A stretch of 64,000 bases of DNA from Pseudomonas panipatensis (GTDB taxonomy: Bacteria > Pseudomonadota > Gammaproteobacteria > Pseudomonadales > Pseudomonadaceae), in assembly GCF_900099785.1 (NCBI RefSeq), contig NZ_FNDS01000008.1, positions 186,001 to 250,000 on the forward strand. The letters run 5' to 3'. Below the pieces are notes generated by a model. That model worked only from the letters and a program-made list of their open reading frames with translations, made no database searches and was not told where the DNA came from. Both the position numbers and the translations under genes were made by a program. Shown piece after piece: positions 18,116 to 28,236 of the stretch. Position 1 is the stretch's first letter. Each line of letters starts with the position of its first letter.

Positions 18116-19759
18116 TTAATAATTCCGAACAAACAGGACTTGGTCCATGGCTACTCTCGGCTTACCACTTGCAGGGACATACCCTTTCTGTGCGAAGGCT
18201 ACATGATAATTATGGTTGGTAATTAATTTTAGTCGCTCTTGGTTTTCATTACCAAGGTCAAAAATTAAATCTGGAATTGGGATTCCACATTTTTCTTCAA
18301 GCTCGTTGGCGGTCTCGAAATAAGAGCTGTAGTCATACATTAAGCCGTATTTGCTCTTGGGGATTCTGGAAGTCAGTGGGCAACGAAGGAACTCATCGGT
18401 TGCCAGTGCCCGGATATCTACGAACCTCATGCGATCCCCAAACGTTTGGTGAAGATAGAATGGCACCATACCTGCTTGAGCGGAGAGGACGACAATCTTC
18501 CCCTTGCGATTGATCTCGTCGGAGACAAACTTCTGTATGCCATTGATGAAAAACGCATCGCGAAGGTGAACCTGGTTTTGCAGCTCAAACCAGGAGTACT
18601 GGCCTTCTAGTGTGGCTGGAGGAGTGGCCCTGCCGGTTGACTGATTACCACTGAATGAGATTGTCTGGAATGCCATAATGAAGCAGAGAGCTATCAGACA
18701 AAGCGTCGGAAGTTTTTTCTCCCCTGCGCTTATGTTGAGGCAGCTGAAGAACGTTACCAAAGGGATGATGGGGACCAGAAAACGGCCGCCTTCCATCCAG
18801 TCGCCTCCCGACGCAATGATGAATGCGAGAACTGATAGTGTGAATAGTCCAGCCATTATATGGGCTGGCTTATCTTTAGGCTCAGCCGTAAATGACTTGT
18901 ATGCTGTGCCGCATATGATGATGAGGATCAGGACTAGTAATCCGGTGCTTTCGAGTAATTGCGAGAAAAGGTAGGTGAATCCATCACAAAACGCAGTTAA
19001 GGAAAGCCCAGTTGATTTGGCGTAGACAGGAAGGGGAAAGGCGCGCCCAAAGTACTGTAAGCGAAACGTTGTCACTGCCAGGAAAACTGCCAGTCCGAAA
19101 AGAATCGCATAGATACCGGACTTGGCTAGATTCCAGTCAATTTTTCCTCTTCGGGCTAATGTGAGTGATGAGATCGCCAGGGTGAACACGCCAAAAAGCA
19201 GGATGACAAAGAAACCTTCTGGTCTAATTATTGAATATAGCGAAAGAATTGCGCCAAAAGAGGCAGCCTTGCTTTTCTGTAATAGGTAGACAAAGGCAGT
19301 CAATATAATCAGTGCTGCCAGAACAGACTCCAATCCACCAAACGCCCAATATACAAAGTAGGTGCTGCTAGAGGTGGCAAGCGCTGCGATTTGGCCCGTC
19401 CGTCGATTCTTGGCTCCGCTGAAGAGCATCATTATGAGTAGGCTCAGCGCGCCAGCCACAATAGTGAGACATCCGCCAAGCGCAGGCATGCTGATCATTG
19501 GAAACAGAGCTTTCAGTCCCCCAAGTATCGCGACATGAAGGATGCTGCTGCTTTGCTCTATGTGATCTCCATTGATGTTGGTGAAGCCCTGGCCGTTTGC
19601 CAAATTAAGGGCTTCGGCATAAGTGATGTGGACATCGTCACGACCGGTCGAGCCATAGAGCCAGAAACCATTAATAAAAAAAACTAAAAATGGTGAGATG
19701 ATCAACAGAAAATTCAAAATTGAGCGTGTGCGAGAGTGAGTGCTTTCTGCTGATCTCAT
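18116..19759 (-). CDS. GT-C membrane glycosyltransferase, candidate arabinosyltransferase
   Basis: Integral membrane protein of 547 residues with about ten to twelve hydrophobic segments and a soluble C-terminal part from about 390. After the first membrane segment, Asp41-Asp42 in GRDDVHITYAEAL recall the DD..(F/I)..RYA pattern of GT-C arabinosyltransferases such as AftB and of the pilin arabinosyltransferase TfpW. GT-C enzymes use polyprenyl-phosphate sugars and work on the periplasmic face. It is last in the polysaccharide operon and lower in GC than core genes. No Shine-Dalgarno is evident at 19759. The sugar is inferred from the nearby D-Araf genes; another lipid-linked sugar is possible. 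Confidence 0.7.
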   Translation of the reverse strand: MRSAESTHSRTRSILNFLLIISPFLVFFINGFWLYGSTGRDDVHITYAEALNLANGQGFTNINGDHIEQSSSILHVAILGGLKALFPMISMPALGGCLTIVAGALSLLIMMLFSGAKNRRTGQIAALATSSSTYFVYWAFGGLESVLAALIILTAFVYLLQKSKAASFGAILSLYSIIRPEGFFVILLFGVFTLAISSLTLARRGKIDWNLAKSGIYAILFGLAVFLAVTTFRLQYFGRAFPLPVYAKSTGLSLTAFCDGFTYLFSQLLESTGLLVLILIIICGTAYKSFTAEPKDKPAHIMAGLFTLSVLAFIIASGGDWMEGGRFLVPIIPLVTFFSCLNISAGEKKLPTLCLIALCFIMAFQTISFSGNQSTGRATPPATLEGQYSWFELQNQVHLRDAFFINGIQKFVSDEINRKGKIVVLSAQAGMVPFYLHQTFGDRMRFVDIRALATDEFLRCPLTSRIPKSKYGLMYDYSSYFETANELEEKCGIPIPDLIFDLGNENQERLKLITNHNYHVAFAQKGYVPASGKPRVAMDQVLFVRNY

Positions 19760-19843
19760 GATGCCAAATGCAGTCGATTGATGAAACGATATAGGGTATT
19801 ATGGGCTGGATGGCCTTTTTAGAGAGCGCTCGAATCTCTCACC

Positions 19844-20452
19844 TTAAGAGTCTATTTCGAGAGCTCTAAGAAGTTGCTTCAAGCACTCTGAGAACGCAAG
19901 GTCGTGAGTATTCAAGAGTAGATCAGGTGAGTCTGGTGCTTCGTAAGGTGCACTCACTCCGGTGAAGTCCTTCAGCTCACCAGCCCGCGCCTTCTGATAC
20001 AACCCTTTCGGGTCGCGTTTTTCACAAATAGCCAGCGGTGTGCTGACAAAGACCTCGATGAATCTATCGGTACCGATGATCTGTCGGGCGAGCTCGCGAT
20101 CCTCTCGGTAGGGCGAAATGAATGAGGTGATCACGATCAAGCCTGCGTCGTTCATCAAATGAGCGACCTCCGCGATGCGGCGGATATTCTCCGAGCGATC
20201 TGAGGCAGTAAAACCAAGGTCTCGGCAAAGGCCATGCCGGACATTGTCGCCATCCAGGGTATAGGCAATTTTGTTTCGCTCAATCAGCGCTTTTTCCAGG
20301 GCGAATGCCAAGGTGGACTTGCCTGAGCCGCTAAGGCCTGTGAGCCATACCGTAGATGGATTCTGCTTGAGTAAGCGCCGACGATCGGAATCGCTCACCT
20401 GACTGCGGTGCCATACAAGAAGGTTTGGCTCAGTGAGAGGCGGTGGCGTCAT
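19844..20452 (-). CDS. cysC: Adenylylsulfate (APS) kinase CysC
   Basis: Phosphorylates APS to PAPS, the universal sulfate donor. The 202 residues fit stand-alone CysC. The P-loop GLSGSGKST (39-47), DGDNVR and FISPYREDR motifs and the KDPKG-like loop (RDPKGLY) are all present. Pseudomonas usually carries APS kinase fused in CysNC, so a separate copy inside a polysaccharide operon is best explained as a PAPS supply for the sulfotransferase domain encoded at 28237-32556. It lies between the two GT-C genes. Confidence 0.93.
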   Translation of the reverse strand: MTPPPLTEPNLLVWHRSQVSDSDRRRLLKQNPSTVWLTGLSGSGKSTLAFALEKALIERNKIAYTLDGDNVRHGLCRDLGFTASDRSENIRRIAEVAHLMNDAGLIVITSFISPYREDRELARQIIGTDRFIEVFVSTPLAICEKRDPKGLYQKARAGELKDFTGVSAPYEAPDSPDLLLNTHDLAFSECLKQLLRALEIDS

Positions 20453-20677
20453 CGCGGTATGGCTCCTGCGTGTAGTGGAAACGATGGACTCATTATCTGC
20501 AGGCGATTGCGGGCGGGCGAGTTGTCCATTGCTTTAAGCGACGGACGTCATCTGCCTCTTTGCGAGGCCTTGTCCGTGCCTGCGCGAGGGTGTACTGCTC
20601 CAATCGCGAGGCGATATAGATGGTCCCACAGAGAACAGTGGCCAAGGTGCCATACGACACGTTGGCCAAGTGTTGAG

Positions 20678-22579
20678 TTACTGGATAGAGAGCAGCAGCC
20701 AGTCGCTGTCAGCCCCCCCGTTGTTGTCGACGCTGATGTGGATACTGTCGATATCTCTGATGTCGATTTCTTGGGTCGCTGGTTTTGTTGCTGTCACCAC
20801 TGCATCCATCAGTACCGAAGTATTTCCACCGACGGTGACCCTCACATTGCCAGCGCCACGGGCAACAGCCTCAGGGCTGATCAACGGCGAAATGGCCAGT
20901 TTGACCTTCAGGCTGTCGCGATGGAACTTTTCTCGGAATGCAGCTGTATTCAACGTCGCTTCCGTTGGTGTCTTCTCGCCCGGATGGATAAAGAGCGTGG
21001 ATTGATCATTGATCTTCAGGATACCGAATTTATCGCCAAGTTTTATATTGGAGAGCAGGCTGAAGTAGTCCTTGGGTGGTGCGGCATCGGTAATTTGGTC
21101 AATTATATCTTCTCTGGCTAAAACGCTGAAGTAAAAGGGTAGGTCGTGTGAGTAGGCCTCATCAAAAACTTTTACTACCTTGTAGCCACTTTGCATGACC
21201 CAGTGATTGGGTTGCATTGGGTTTGTGCCGGGGTTTGCCTGTAGAATAATAACTTCAGGTCGATATTTTTCAACAAGGTTGTTATTTTCAAACCTTCTGT
21301 TTAAGAAAGAACCGTCGATAACTTCTCGTTCAGAGTGGAATGCGGGGTTTCCCCAATATGTCAATAGTTTGAAGTCTTTGGGGGTGTGCGCATCAACCCA
21401 GCGGCCTGCTTCTGCTCTGTCGTATTCTACTAGCCCGGCAAATTTCTTGATTGAGTCAGTTGTGGCGATTTCGATTGTGCTGTTAGTGTATGCGTATGTT
21501 GAGAGGATAAGTGCAGTACTTCCGATGACGGCTATTTTGCTTTTAGATATCTGATTTTTAAGGATGGATAGAGCATTATTAATCCCTAGGCAGGCCAGCA
21601 CTATAAGGCAAAATACACTGGGCATGCAGTACCAGTTGTAAGGCTCGAAAGGATACTTTACTGTATAGGCAATAGTGTGGGTTGCCAGTGTTCCGACAAG
21701 AAATATAAGTATGTAAAAATTCTTTTTGATGTTGGTGAGTGAGCCAACAAGTGCCAGTAAGGTAAGCCACTTGTGCGCGCCGCCCCAATAGACAAAAGTT
21801 CCGAACCAAGTCCAGTCAATAATCTTTGGGAGGTCTTCCTGATGAAGAGATTTGGTCAGGAATGAATTGGGTACTGGAGCTCCGAAGTATAACCAGGCAA
21901 ATCCATACCATGCGAGTGCGATAATTCCTGCAACAAAAAATGCACGAATAGGGAAAGCTCGGTTGCGAGCCCACAAGGCGAGCAGCAGCAGTCCACCAAT
22001 TGGCGCCAAGTCAAGCTTATTGGCCATCAATAATCCAGCAACTGCTCCGATGAGCGATAGGCTTCTAGATCTGAAGAGTGACCAGGCTGCCAGAGATAGC
22101 AGAAGCAGAGTCAAGGGGCTTTCTAGGCCACCTACCGAAAAATACATGGTCCCAGTGTCCATGGCGGTAAATACTAAGAACGCCAGGCCCGCGGAGAGAC
22201 TCAATTGGCGAGCGAACAATACAACGAGGAAGGAGAAACTTAGTGCGGTGAGTAGAGAGCCAACTACGATGATGCTGTGCTCAGGGCTGAGGCCGAAGAA
22301 CATGGCGATGGCAAGCAGAACAGGGTAGAAGGGAGCGCTAGCCCCCCAAACAGGAGCTTCGCCTAGGTTCCAAACCCAGAATTGGCCGGCAAGCATGTTC
22401 TGCGCGTAGCGGAGGAAGAAAGCGCCATCGTCAGCTACTTCCAGGCCAATCCGCCAATACATTGCAAAAAGATAGACAATAAATGAGAAGATAAAGAGTG
22501 CTAGAGTTTTAATTTGTGGCATTGTTATTTTTTCTGCTAGCTGCTGCCGTGCGGCATTCTGAACATATTCCATGTGCAT
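20678..22579 (-). CDS. Second GT-C membrane glycosyltransferase, candidate arabinosyltransferase
   Basis: Integral membrane protein of 633 residues with about ten membrane segments in the first 370 residues and a periplasmic C-terminal domain. Asp50-Asp51 in EVADDGAFFLRYAQN match the conserved N-terminal DD..F..RYA.N of AftB-like GT-C transferases more closely than its neighbour does. ATGs at 22579, 22573 and 22522 are possible starts; the first two have a weak AAAGAG. It follows the WsaF-like gene by 18 bases. Together with the 547-residue protein it may add lipid-linked D-arabinofuranose to the chain in the periplasm. Donor and acceptor are not shown by sequence. Confidence 0.7.
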   Translation of the reverse strand: MHMEYVQNAARQQLAEKITMPQIKTLALFIFSFIVYLFAMYWRIGLEVADDGAFFLRYAQNMLAGQFWVWNLGEAPVWGASAPFYPVLLAIAMFFGLSPEHSIIVVGSLLTALSFSFLVVLFARQLSLSAGLAFLVFTAMDTGTMYFSVGGLESPLTLLLLSLAAWSLFRSRSLSLIGAVAGLLMANKLDLAPIGGLLLLALWARNRAFPIRAFFVAGIIALAWYGFAWLYFGAPVPNSFLTKSLHQEDLPKIIDWTWFGTFVYWGGAHKWLTLLALVGSLTNIKKNFYILIFLVGTLATHTIAYTVKYPFEPYNWYCMPSVFCLIVLACLGINNALSILKNQISKSKIAVIGSTALILSTYAYTNSTIEIATTDSIKKFAGLVEYDRAEAGRWVDAHTPKDFKLLTYWGNPAFHSEREVIDGSFLNRRFENNNLVEKYRPEVIILQANPGTNPMQPNHWVMQSGYKVVKVFDEAYSHDLPFYFSVLAREDIIDQITDAAPPKDYFSLLSNIKLGDKFGILKINDQSTLFIHPGEKTPTEATLNTAAFREKFHRDSLKVKLAISPLISPEAVARGAGNVRVTVGGNTSVLMDAVVTATKPATQEIDIRDIDSIHISVDNNGGADSDWLLLSIQ

Positions 22580-22597
22580 GCTCTTTGGGTAATAATT

Positions 22598-23827
22598 TTA
22601 GTATGCTGTAGTTGCAAGTGCGCGCAGGCGCCCAGCCATCTTCTTTGCTTCGGATTCCCACGATGTACTGGTGGCGAACGCCAGTCCATTTTGTCGCAAT
22701 TCTTCAGCGTAATCCTGATCGTTCAATACTTCCACTATCTTTCCAGCCAAGCCCTCCACTGTGGCGGGTGCAAGCGCGCTATTGCTTTCATCGAGCAACC
22801 AGCGCGTGTGGGGCGCGTCATTACTGACCACGGGGACGCCGCTTGCCATCAACTCCAGTGGCAACAGTGAAAGATTGGTACAGGAAAGCACCAGCGCCAC
22901 ATCGCAACTGGCGTAGACCTGCGGAAGCGCATCGATTGCCACGAGCCCTAGCTGCTCGCAGGGGAAGGGGATTTCATAGTTTGAGACGTCCCATCCAGCC
23001 AGTACCACTTTTGCATCAGGTATCTGCTGGCATACCTCTCGGAGAACCAGTAGCCCAAGTTCGAACGCTCGACGGGCAGTCGGTGGTCTGGCATAGAAGA
23101 ATATGCGTCGATCCTTGTTCGCTGCCCGATTTACTGGTTTATACAGTTCCTTGTCGAAGGAGAATCCCAGTCCACAGGTGTGCATGCCATATTCGGTAGA
23201 CAGCTTGCTGGCGAGCCAACTACCGGCAGTGAAGCCTTGAAAGCCAAAACTGTACGTTGCTTCTGCAAGCAGCGAATCCGAGCCTGCTGGATAGAACCAG
23301 GGCTCGAAATCCTGCACGAAGTAGCAGCGTATGTGGGTACTTTGGAAGGCCCTGACGGTATAGGCTGTCTGCCAGGATGTGGCAATGCTGAAGTGCGCTG
23401 GCGGAATCGCATCGGTGGTTCCGACAAAAACCTCCGCCTTGAGCGGGAAGAACCAGCGATGGATATCCTGCTTGGCAATCTGTGCGGATACAGGCAGTAG
23501 ATCATCGACGATGACGATTCGGCAATTGAATCCCAGTTCTTCCAGATTCTTGATGAAGCGGAAAATATTGAGATGTCCACCTGAGCCTTTGCCCACTCTG
23601 GGAATAAACCAGTTTATGGTGTTTGGCTCGATGTCCCCGCTTCCGATCGTTGCGCCAATTGGTTGCGGGAGAACGAAATCGTATTGCCGCAGGATGGCTA
23701 CCTTGCCAAATAGACCATTTTTGCTGGCCATCTTCCTGTTTATCAGGGTGATCAGGTTGATCCAGCCATTTTGGCGCGCGAACTGCAACGCTTTGATTGA
23801 CGACTTGTACAGGTGCGTCAAATTCAT
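22598..23827 (-). CDS. WsaF-like rhamnosyltransferase
   Basis: GT4-type, GT-B fold transferase of 409 residues. The N-terminal half contains NWFIPRVGKGSGGHLN and YFVQDFEPWFYPAGS, both characteristic of WsaF, the rhamnosyltransferase of the Geobacillus S-layer glycan. The C-terminal nucleotide-binding half has PLELMASGVPVVSN. It is cytoplasmic and would add rhamnose from dTDP-L-rhamnose. It overlaps the upstream GT2 gene by four bases (ATGA). Linkage specificity cannot be read from the sequence. Confidence 0.82.
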   Translation of the reverse strand: MNLTHLYKSSIKALQFARQNGWINLITLINRKMASKNGLFGKVAILRQYDFVLPQPIGATIGSGDIEPNTINWFIPRVGKGSGGHLNIFRFIKNLEELGFNCRIVIVDDLLPVSAQIAKQDIHRWFFPLKAEVFVGTTDAIPPAHFSIATSWQTAYTVRAFQSTHIRCYFVQDFEPWFYPAGSDSLLAEATYSFGFQGFTAGSWLASKLSTEYGMHTCGLGFSFDKELYKPVNRAANKDRRIFFYARPPTARRAFELGLLVLREVCQQIPDAKVVLAGWDVSNYEIPFPCEQLGLVAIDALPQVYASCDVALVLSCTNLSLLPLELMASGVPVVSNDAPHTRWLLDESNSALAPATVEGLAGKIVEVLNDQDYAEELRQNGLAFATSTSWESEAKKMAGRLRALATTAY

Positions 23828-24822
23828 GGACGACTGCTCCAGTCATCGATCTGCATGAGTCGTCGATCACGCGAAAGGCGCAAACGAAGCGCCATGGGAA
23901 GTTTCTCCGCACGCTGCCCAAGGAATGTCCCAAGGATTCGCATCATGTTATCCATCGGCATCCGTATCACTTGAAGGATATGTTCCTTGAACAATCCCTC
24001 TTGCAGGGCAACTTTCAGGTCTCGTCGCGTGAGTGCCAATAGGCTTCGTACGGCGTGCTTGAGGCTGGTTCCGCCTTTGTAGTCAAACAAGCGCCGCAGC
24101 GCGTAGCTTTCGTCAAAACTGCGTTGCAGGCGTTCGAAAAGCCCATAGTTATGCGAGTGGTAGACTGCGGCATTGTGGGCGTAGGCCTTTTGATAGCCAG
24201 CCTCGATGATCAAACGAGCCCAAGCCTGGTCTTCTGCGAAATCCACTTCCGGGTAGGGTATTTGTTCCCAGACGCTACGGCGTAGCATGGCGTTGTTGTC
24301 TGAGAAGAAGTACAGGAATTGCCTGTATCCCTCTTCATTGGCATAGCGTTCACGTGAGTCCAGCTTGGCCAGAGGCTGTTTCGCAAAACCCTCAAAATGG
24401 GCTTCGAGTTCATGTCGGGTGAATATGGATGCGTCCGGGTAGGCAAGGTGCCTACCAAATACCCCGGCCACCTGCGAATTCGCGAGCAGAGGCTCGGCCA
24501 TCTTTGCAAGCCAGTCGTCAGAGGCCGGCAGCGCGTCTTGGGTAATCATTGCGACGAACTCGCCCTTTGCTTTGGACACGGCGAAGTTACGGGTTTTTCC
24601 GTGTCCGAACTCCCGGGGCTGGATCTCGATCAGGCGCACTTGGGGATATTGCCTGACGATATCCAGGGTTTCGTCGGTGGAGCCGGAGTCCACTACCAGA
24701 ATATCCAGTGTTCCGGGGACCTTCTGGCAGGTGACACGCTCAAGCACTTGCTTGAACAAGGGGCCGCCATTTTTGGTGGGAATGACGACGGAATAGATGG
24801 TTTGCAGAGGCGTGGAACTCAT
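23824..24822 (-). CDS. Family 2 glycosyltransferase, probable rhamnosyltransferase
   Basis: Inverting GT-A transferase of 332 residues. The fold begins YSVVIPTKNGG, followed by VVDSGSTDETL for the nucleotide and TQDALPASDDW around the metal site; EDQAW is the probable catalytic region. I chose the ATG at 24822, which overlaps the stop of the upstream epimerase by one base, instead of an ATG at 24894 inside that gene. Similarity to rhamnosyltransferases and the rml genes in the same operon suggest rhamnose transfer. Confidence 0.85.
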   Translation of the reverse strand: MSSTPLQTIYSVVIPTKNGGPLFKQVLERVTCQKVPGTLDILVVDSGSTDETLDIVRQYPQVRLIEIQPREFGHGKTRNFAVSKAKGEFVAMITQDALPASDDWLAKMAEPLLANSQVAGVFGRHLAYPDASIFTRHELEAHFEGFAKQPLAKLDSRERYANEEGYRQFLYFFSDNNAMLRRSVWEQIPYPEVDFAEDQAWARLIIEAGYQKAYAHNAAVYHSHNYGLFERLQRSFDESYALRRLFDYKGGTSLKHAVRSLLALTRRDLKVALQEGLFKEHILQVIRMPMDNMMRILGTFLGQRAEKLPMALRLRLSRDRRLMQIDDWSSRP

Positions 24823-25751
24823 TACCTGGAGGCCTGCTTCATCCACGCGACTGTACGCTGGAGCCCCTCTTCCAGGCTGATAGCTGGATTCCAATCCAGT
24901 TCACGGCGTGCCCGCTGGTTGCATAGCACACTGACCGGAACATCGAATGACCGCCCGGGGAGATAGTTGCGCCTGATTTCCTTGCCCAGCACCTTTTCGA
25001 GCTGTCCGACCAGTTCGTTCAGCGATGTTCCGGTGCCGGAGCTGATATTGAATACGGACTCGGGCCCATCGTAAGCGGCGGCCTTGGCAAAGGCTTCGGC
25101 AACATCGGAAACGTGGATGTAGTCCCGTGTGACACTTCCATCGCCCCAGATATCAATGGGTTGTCCCTGCAATGCGCGATTGAGGAATACCCCCACGGCG
25201 CCCTGTGCTGTTTCTACTCGTTGGCGTTCCCCATAGGGGTTGGTCACGCGCAGGATGTTGGCTTTGATTCCATGCAGATGCTGATACATCAGCAGGTATT
25301 TCTCGATCATCAGCTTGGTGATGCCATAGGAAACCTGCGGCTCTGTCGGATGCTTCTCATCGATCGGCAGGTAGGTTGGCGGGCCATAGACCGTGCCTCC
25401 CGACGAGATGAAAACGATCTTGCGCACGCCTTTGGCGACCATGAGATTGAGCATCTGCAGGGTGGCAATCAGGTTGGTCTGGACATCATAGATGGGGTCG
25501 TCATTAGAGCTCTTGGGCAATGTCGTAGAGACCAGATGCAGAACGGTATCCACTCCCTCCAGGACCTCGGAGACATCATGCGTACTCATCAGGTCGCCGG
25601 TTAGCCACTCCACGTGTTCCCCGACAGAGAACTCACGATAGGGTGGCACTCGTGGACGCTCGAAGATTTTCAGCTGATGCCCATCTTTCAGTAGTCGGTC
25701 GGCGATCGCCGAGCCAATGAAGCCACCACCACCAAAAATTGCAATTTTCAT
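24822..25751 (-). CDS. NAD-dependent sugar epimerase/dehydratase
   Basis: Extended SDR of 309 residues with the Rossmann motif GGGGFIG (8-14), a catalytic Ser/Thr in ISSGGTVYG and the YGITK pair. It resembles GalE-type and dTDP-6-deoxyhexose reductase enzymes and would modify a nucleotide sugar for the polysaccharide. It overlaps the upstream glycosyltransferase by four bases and the downstream GT2 by one. It may add a second sugar beside rhamnose, such as galactose or 6-deoxytalose, but sequence reading does not decide the substrate. Confidence 0.8.
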   Translation of the reverse strand: MKIAIFGGGGFIGSAIADRLLKDGHQLKIFERPRVPPYREFSVGEHVEWLTGDLMSTHDVSEVLEGVDTVLHLVSTTLPKSSNDDPIYDVQTNLIATLQMLNLMVAKGVRKIVFISSGGTVYGPPTYLPIDEKHPTEPQVSYGITKLMIEKYLLMYQHLHGIKANILRVTNPYGERQRVETAQGAVGVFLNRALQGQPIDIWGDGSVTRDYIHVSDVAEAFAKAAAYDGPESVFNISSGTGTSLNELVGQLEKVLGKEIRRNYLPGRSFDVPVSVLCNQRARRELDWNPAISLEEGLQRTVAWMKQASR

Positions 25752-28180
25752 CGAGTCATACCGGAAATGTTCGTTACCGCGCAGCGCATGGCCTTATCCG
25801 CGATGGAAAGAGGGAAGAGCCGCTCCAGGGCGTGCAGCATGGAGCCGTCATACGGCAGGGGTTCCTCGGGGTAATCCTGCCATTGGAGGTCTAGTTCCAG
25901 GATCGGTCGAAGTGCTTCACTGCGTGCCCAGAACATCGTGCCCACCGGGAATAGAATGTGTTCAGGCAGTGCGGCAATGTGCAGGCGCGCCGCCAAGTCT
26001 TCGGCGAATGGTCGGTTGGCGCTCCAGCCTACAGCGTTTGGATCGTCTGGAAACACCAAGCCGATCGTCGGGTCCGTCTGCATGTGGGCGATGATCCTAT
26101 CGGCCATTGCTCCTGCTTTTCCGCCCAGTAGGTTCTCCAACAGAAAATGATACCAAGTCTCACCCATCGAGCGGTCTTTGACGTCAGCGCTCATCTTGGT
26201 ATGCAGGTGCCCGACGAAGTCATAGCTTTCGGACAATGCAGGCCCGAAGGCAGTCAGGAGCGGGCCTATGTCGCGCCCCCGATTGGGGACCGTAACGAGT
26301 TCGATCACTTTCCCTGGGTATGAGCCCAACTCCTGGGCGACCTTGGCTTTCACCTGGTCATTGGGAACACTAACGAAAAGGTCAGGCAACAGGAGATTGT
26401 GCTTAAGCCGTTTAAGCATTTCACCCAGAAGCTTTGGATAGTAGACGTGCAAATGAAGGGCGACCCTGGCTCCTGGCAGCAGCTGAGGAGCAGGGGTTTC
26501 GCTGGCGATCACCTGTGTAATCCATGGCCCTTCAGGTTTGCCCTTTCGAAGGTAGTCAGCCAAGGGATCCGGTCCTGATGGATCGAGGCCATTCAGCTCT
26601 TGGTAGATGCCAGGGTGAAATCCCGGGAATGGTTTGCGCTGCCCCATGCCACAGGCCCAGGCACGAACATAGCCAAGGATTGCCTGGTCCTCGGGCTGAT
26701 TACGGAAGTGCGGGAGGCAGAAAAAGTCCTGACGTACGAGCTTGGAGCTGGTGATGATTGCCACGTCTTCGGATTCTTGCCGGGCCTTAGCTGATATCGA
26801 GATCGCCAACTGCTCCAACTTGGCGACATAGTCGGCCATATCGAAACGTTTCGCTGCGATTGTTCGGGAGCGGGCGACGACCTCCTGATAAAGATCTCGG
26901 TCGTTTGCCAGCCGGAGCAGCTTGCTCGCCATGTCGCAGCTATCCAGGTAGCCAGCCACGCAGGATTCCTGCAACCCCTCTTCGGCCAGGATATCCGCTA
27001 TGCCGGTCGTATTTTCGAAACACACCACCGGGAGGCCTTCACTGAGTGCATCGATAGCGACATTAGGCAGCGGGTCTAGGCGAGACGTTAACAGCAGGAC
27101 GTCCGCTTGTTGGTAGACGACATCTATTTCCGGGGTTTCATCCAGGAAAACTATGTGACTCTCCAAGCCCGCGCGCTTTATTTGGTCGGCTAGATAGACG
27201 GAGTAGCTGACGTCATGATCCGGATCGTAGCCCCTGCCAATCCAGGCGAAACGGATGTTCCGTTCTGGGTGGGCACGAATGACGCGGCTTGCACATTCAA
27301 TGAAAAGATCCACGCCTTTGCGTAGCTGGACGAAGCCCACGCCGACAATCAGGAATGTATCGCTGCTGGCGCTCGCGGGTCGCAGGGCCTTGAGCAATTT
27401 CTCCTGTCGTTCACCACTGCCTTTTACCGCTTGTTCGGGAAGCAGGCATCGCCCCTGCGGCAGGATGTGTGCAACCCCTTCTCCCAGGTCAGGGTATTCG
27501 TCGAGAGCACTCTGCAACGTCAATCGAGCAGAGAATACTGAGTCGCTCGACCAGAACAGGGCTTCGCGGAAGGCATGGCGTGGTCGAGTGTAGGCTGCGA
27601 ACTCATGAAGCAGGCTGATCCGAGGGACGAATCGCTGAGCAAGCGACGGCAGCACGACGCGTGATTCGATACTGTTAACCAGTGCGAATTTGATCTGGCA
27701 ACGGTCCAGGAGTTGATTCATGACCAAGCCGGCCATGATCGGGTTATGCCTTAGCTCATAAGGACCCAAGACGACGGCGCCCGCATCTCGAAATGCCTCG
27801 ACTAGCGGTCCTCCTCCGAGGAGTAGGGCCACCACGTTGTAGCGTTGCCCAAGGACACGGACCAGATTGAGGCTGAGAATTGGGGCGCCAGTGCGGGAGG
27901 CCTCGTGGCTGACCACCAGCACGGTTTCTCGAGTCGAGTCGAAGTCGGCCTCCGGAGTGCCGATAAACTTGAGTTCGGGAAGTCTGCCAATTCTGCCTTC
28001 ACTCCTCCCGAAGCGGTAGAAATGCTCGTCAGGCCCAATGCTGGCGGCGGCAATATCAGGGTATTGCTGCAGGTAGAAGGCTCGGTCATAGAGGTTCGAG
28101 TATCCACCGGTATTTATTCGCAGCTTGTAATAGGCTCCCCGCAGTCGCTTGATGAGGCCTCTCAATTTTCTTCGGCTCAA
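25748..28180 (-). CDS. Two-domain glycosyltransferase (GT4 plus RgpF-like), rhamnan synthesis
   Basis: Cytoplasmic protein of 810 residues with a YPD-type repeat near the N-terminus (YLQQYPDIAAA...HFYRFGRSEGR, about 31-62), a GT4 domain (about 85-470) with SRLDPLPNVAIDAL, and a RgpF-like domain (about 560-810) with NRGRDIGPLL. RgpF proteins build rhamnan chains. The protein is collinear with the C-terminal 780 residues of the 1439-residue product encoded upstream, so the two arose by duplication. The start codon at 28180 follows that gene by 56 bases. Confidence 0.83.
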   Translation of the reverse strand: MSRRKLRGLIKRLRGAYYKLRINTGGYSNLYDRAFYLQQYPDIAAASIGPDEHFYRFGRSEGRIGRLPELKFIGTPEADFDSTRETVLVVSHEASRTGAPILSLNLVRVLGQRYNVVALLLGGGPLVEAFRDAGAVVLGPYELRHNPIMAGLVMNQLLDRCQIKFALVNSIESRVVLPSLAQRFVPRISLLHEFAAYTRPRHAFREALFWSSDSVFSARLTLQSALDEYPDLGEGVAHILPQGRCLLPEQAVKGSGERQEKLLKALRPASASSDTFLIVGVGFVQLRKGVDLFIECASRVIRAHPERNIRFAWIGRGYDPDHDVSYSVYLADQIKRAGLESHIVFLDETPEIDVVYQQADVLLLTSRLDPLPNVAIDALSEGLPVVCFENTTGIADILAEEGLQESCVAGYLDSCDMASKLLRLANDRDLYQEVVARSRTIAAKRFDMADYVAKLEQLAISISAKARQESEDVAIITSSKLVRQDFFCLPHFRNQPEDQAILGYVRAWACGMGQRKPFPGFHPGIYQELNGLDPSGPDPLADYLRKGKPEGPWITQVIASETPAPQLLPGARVALHLHVYYPKLLGEMLKRLKHNLLLPDLFVSVPNDQVKAKVAQELGSYPGKVIELVTVPNRGRDIGPLLTAFGPALSESYDFVGHLHTKMSADVKDRSMGETWYHFLLENLLGGKAGAMADRIIAHMQTDPTIGLVFPDDPNAVGWSANRPFAEDLAARLHIAALPEHILFPVGTMFWARSEALRPILELDLQWQDYPEEPLPYDGSMLHALERLFPLSIADKAMRCAVTNISGMTR

Positions 28181-28236
28181 ATGTGTCTTTCCTGTGACAA
28201 ATATAAATGTGCGGACCCTTGTCTTCCTTGACCAGA

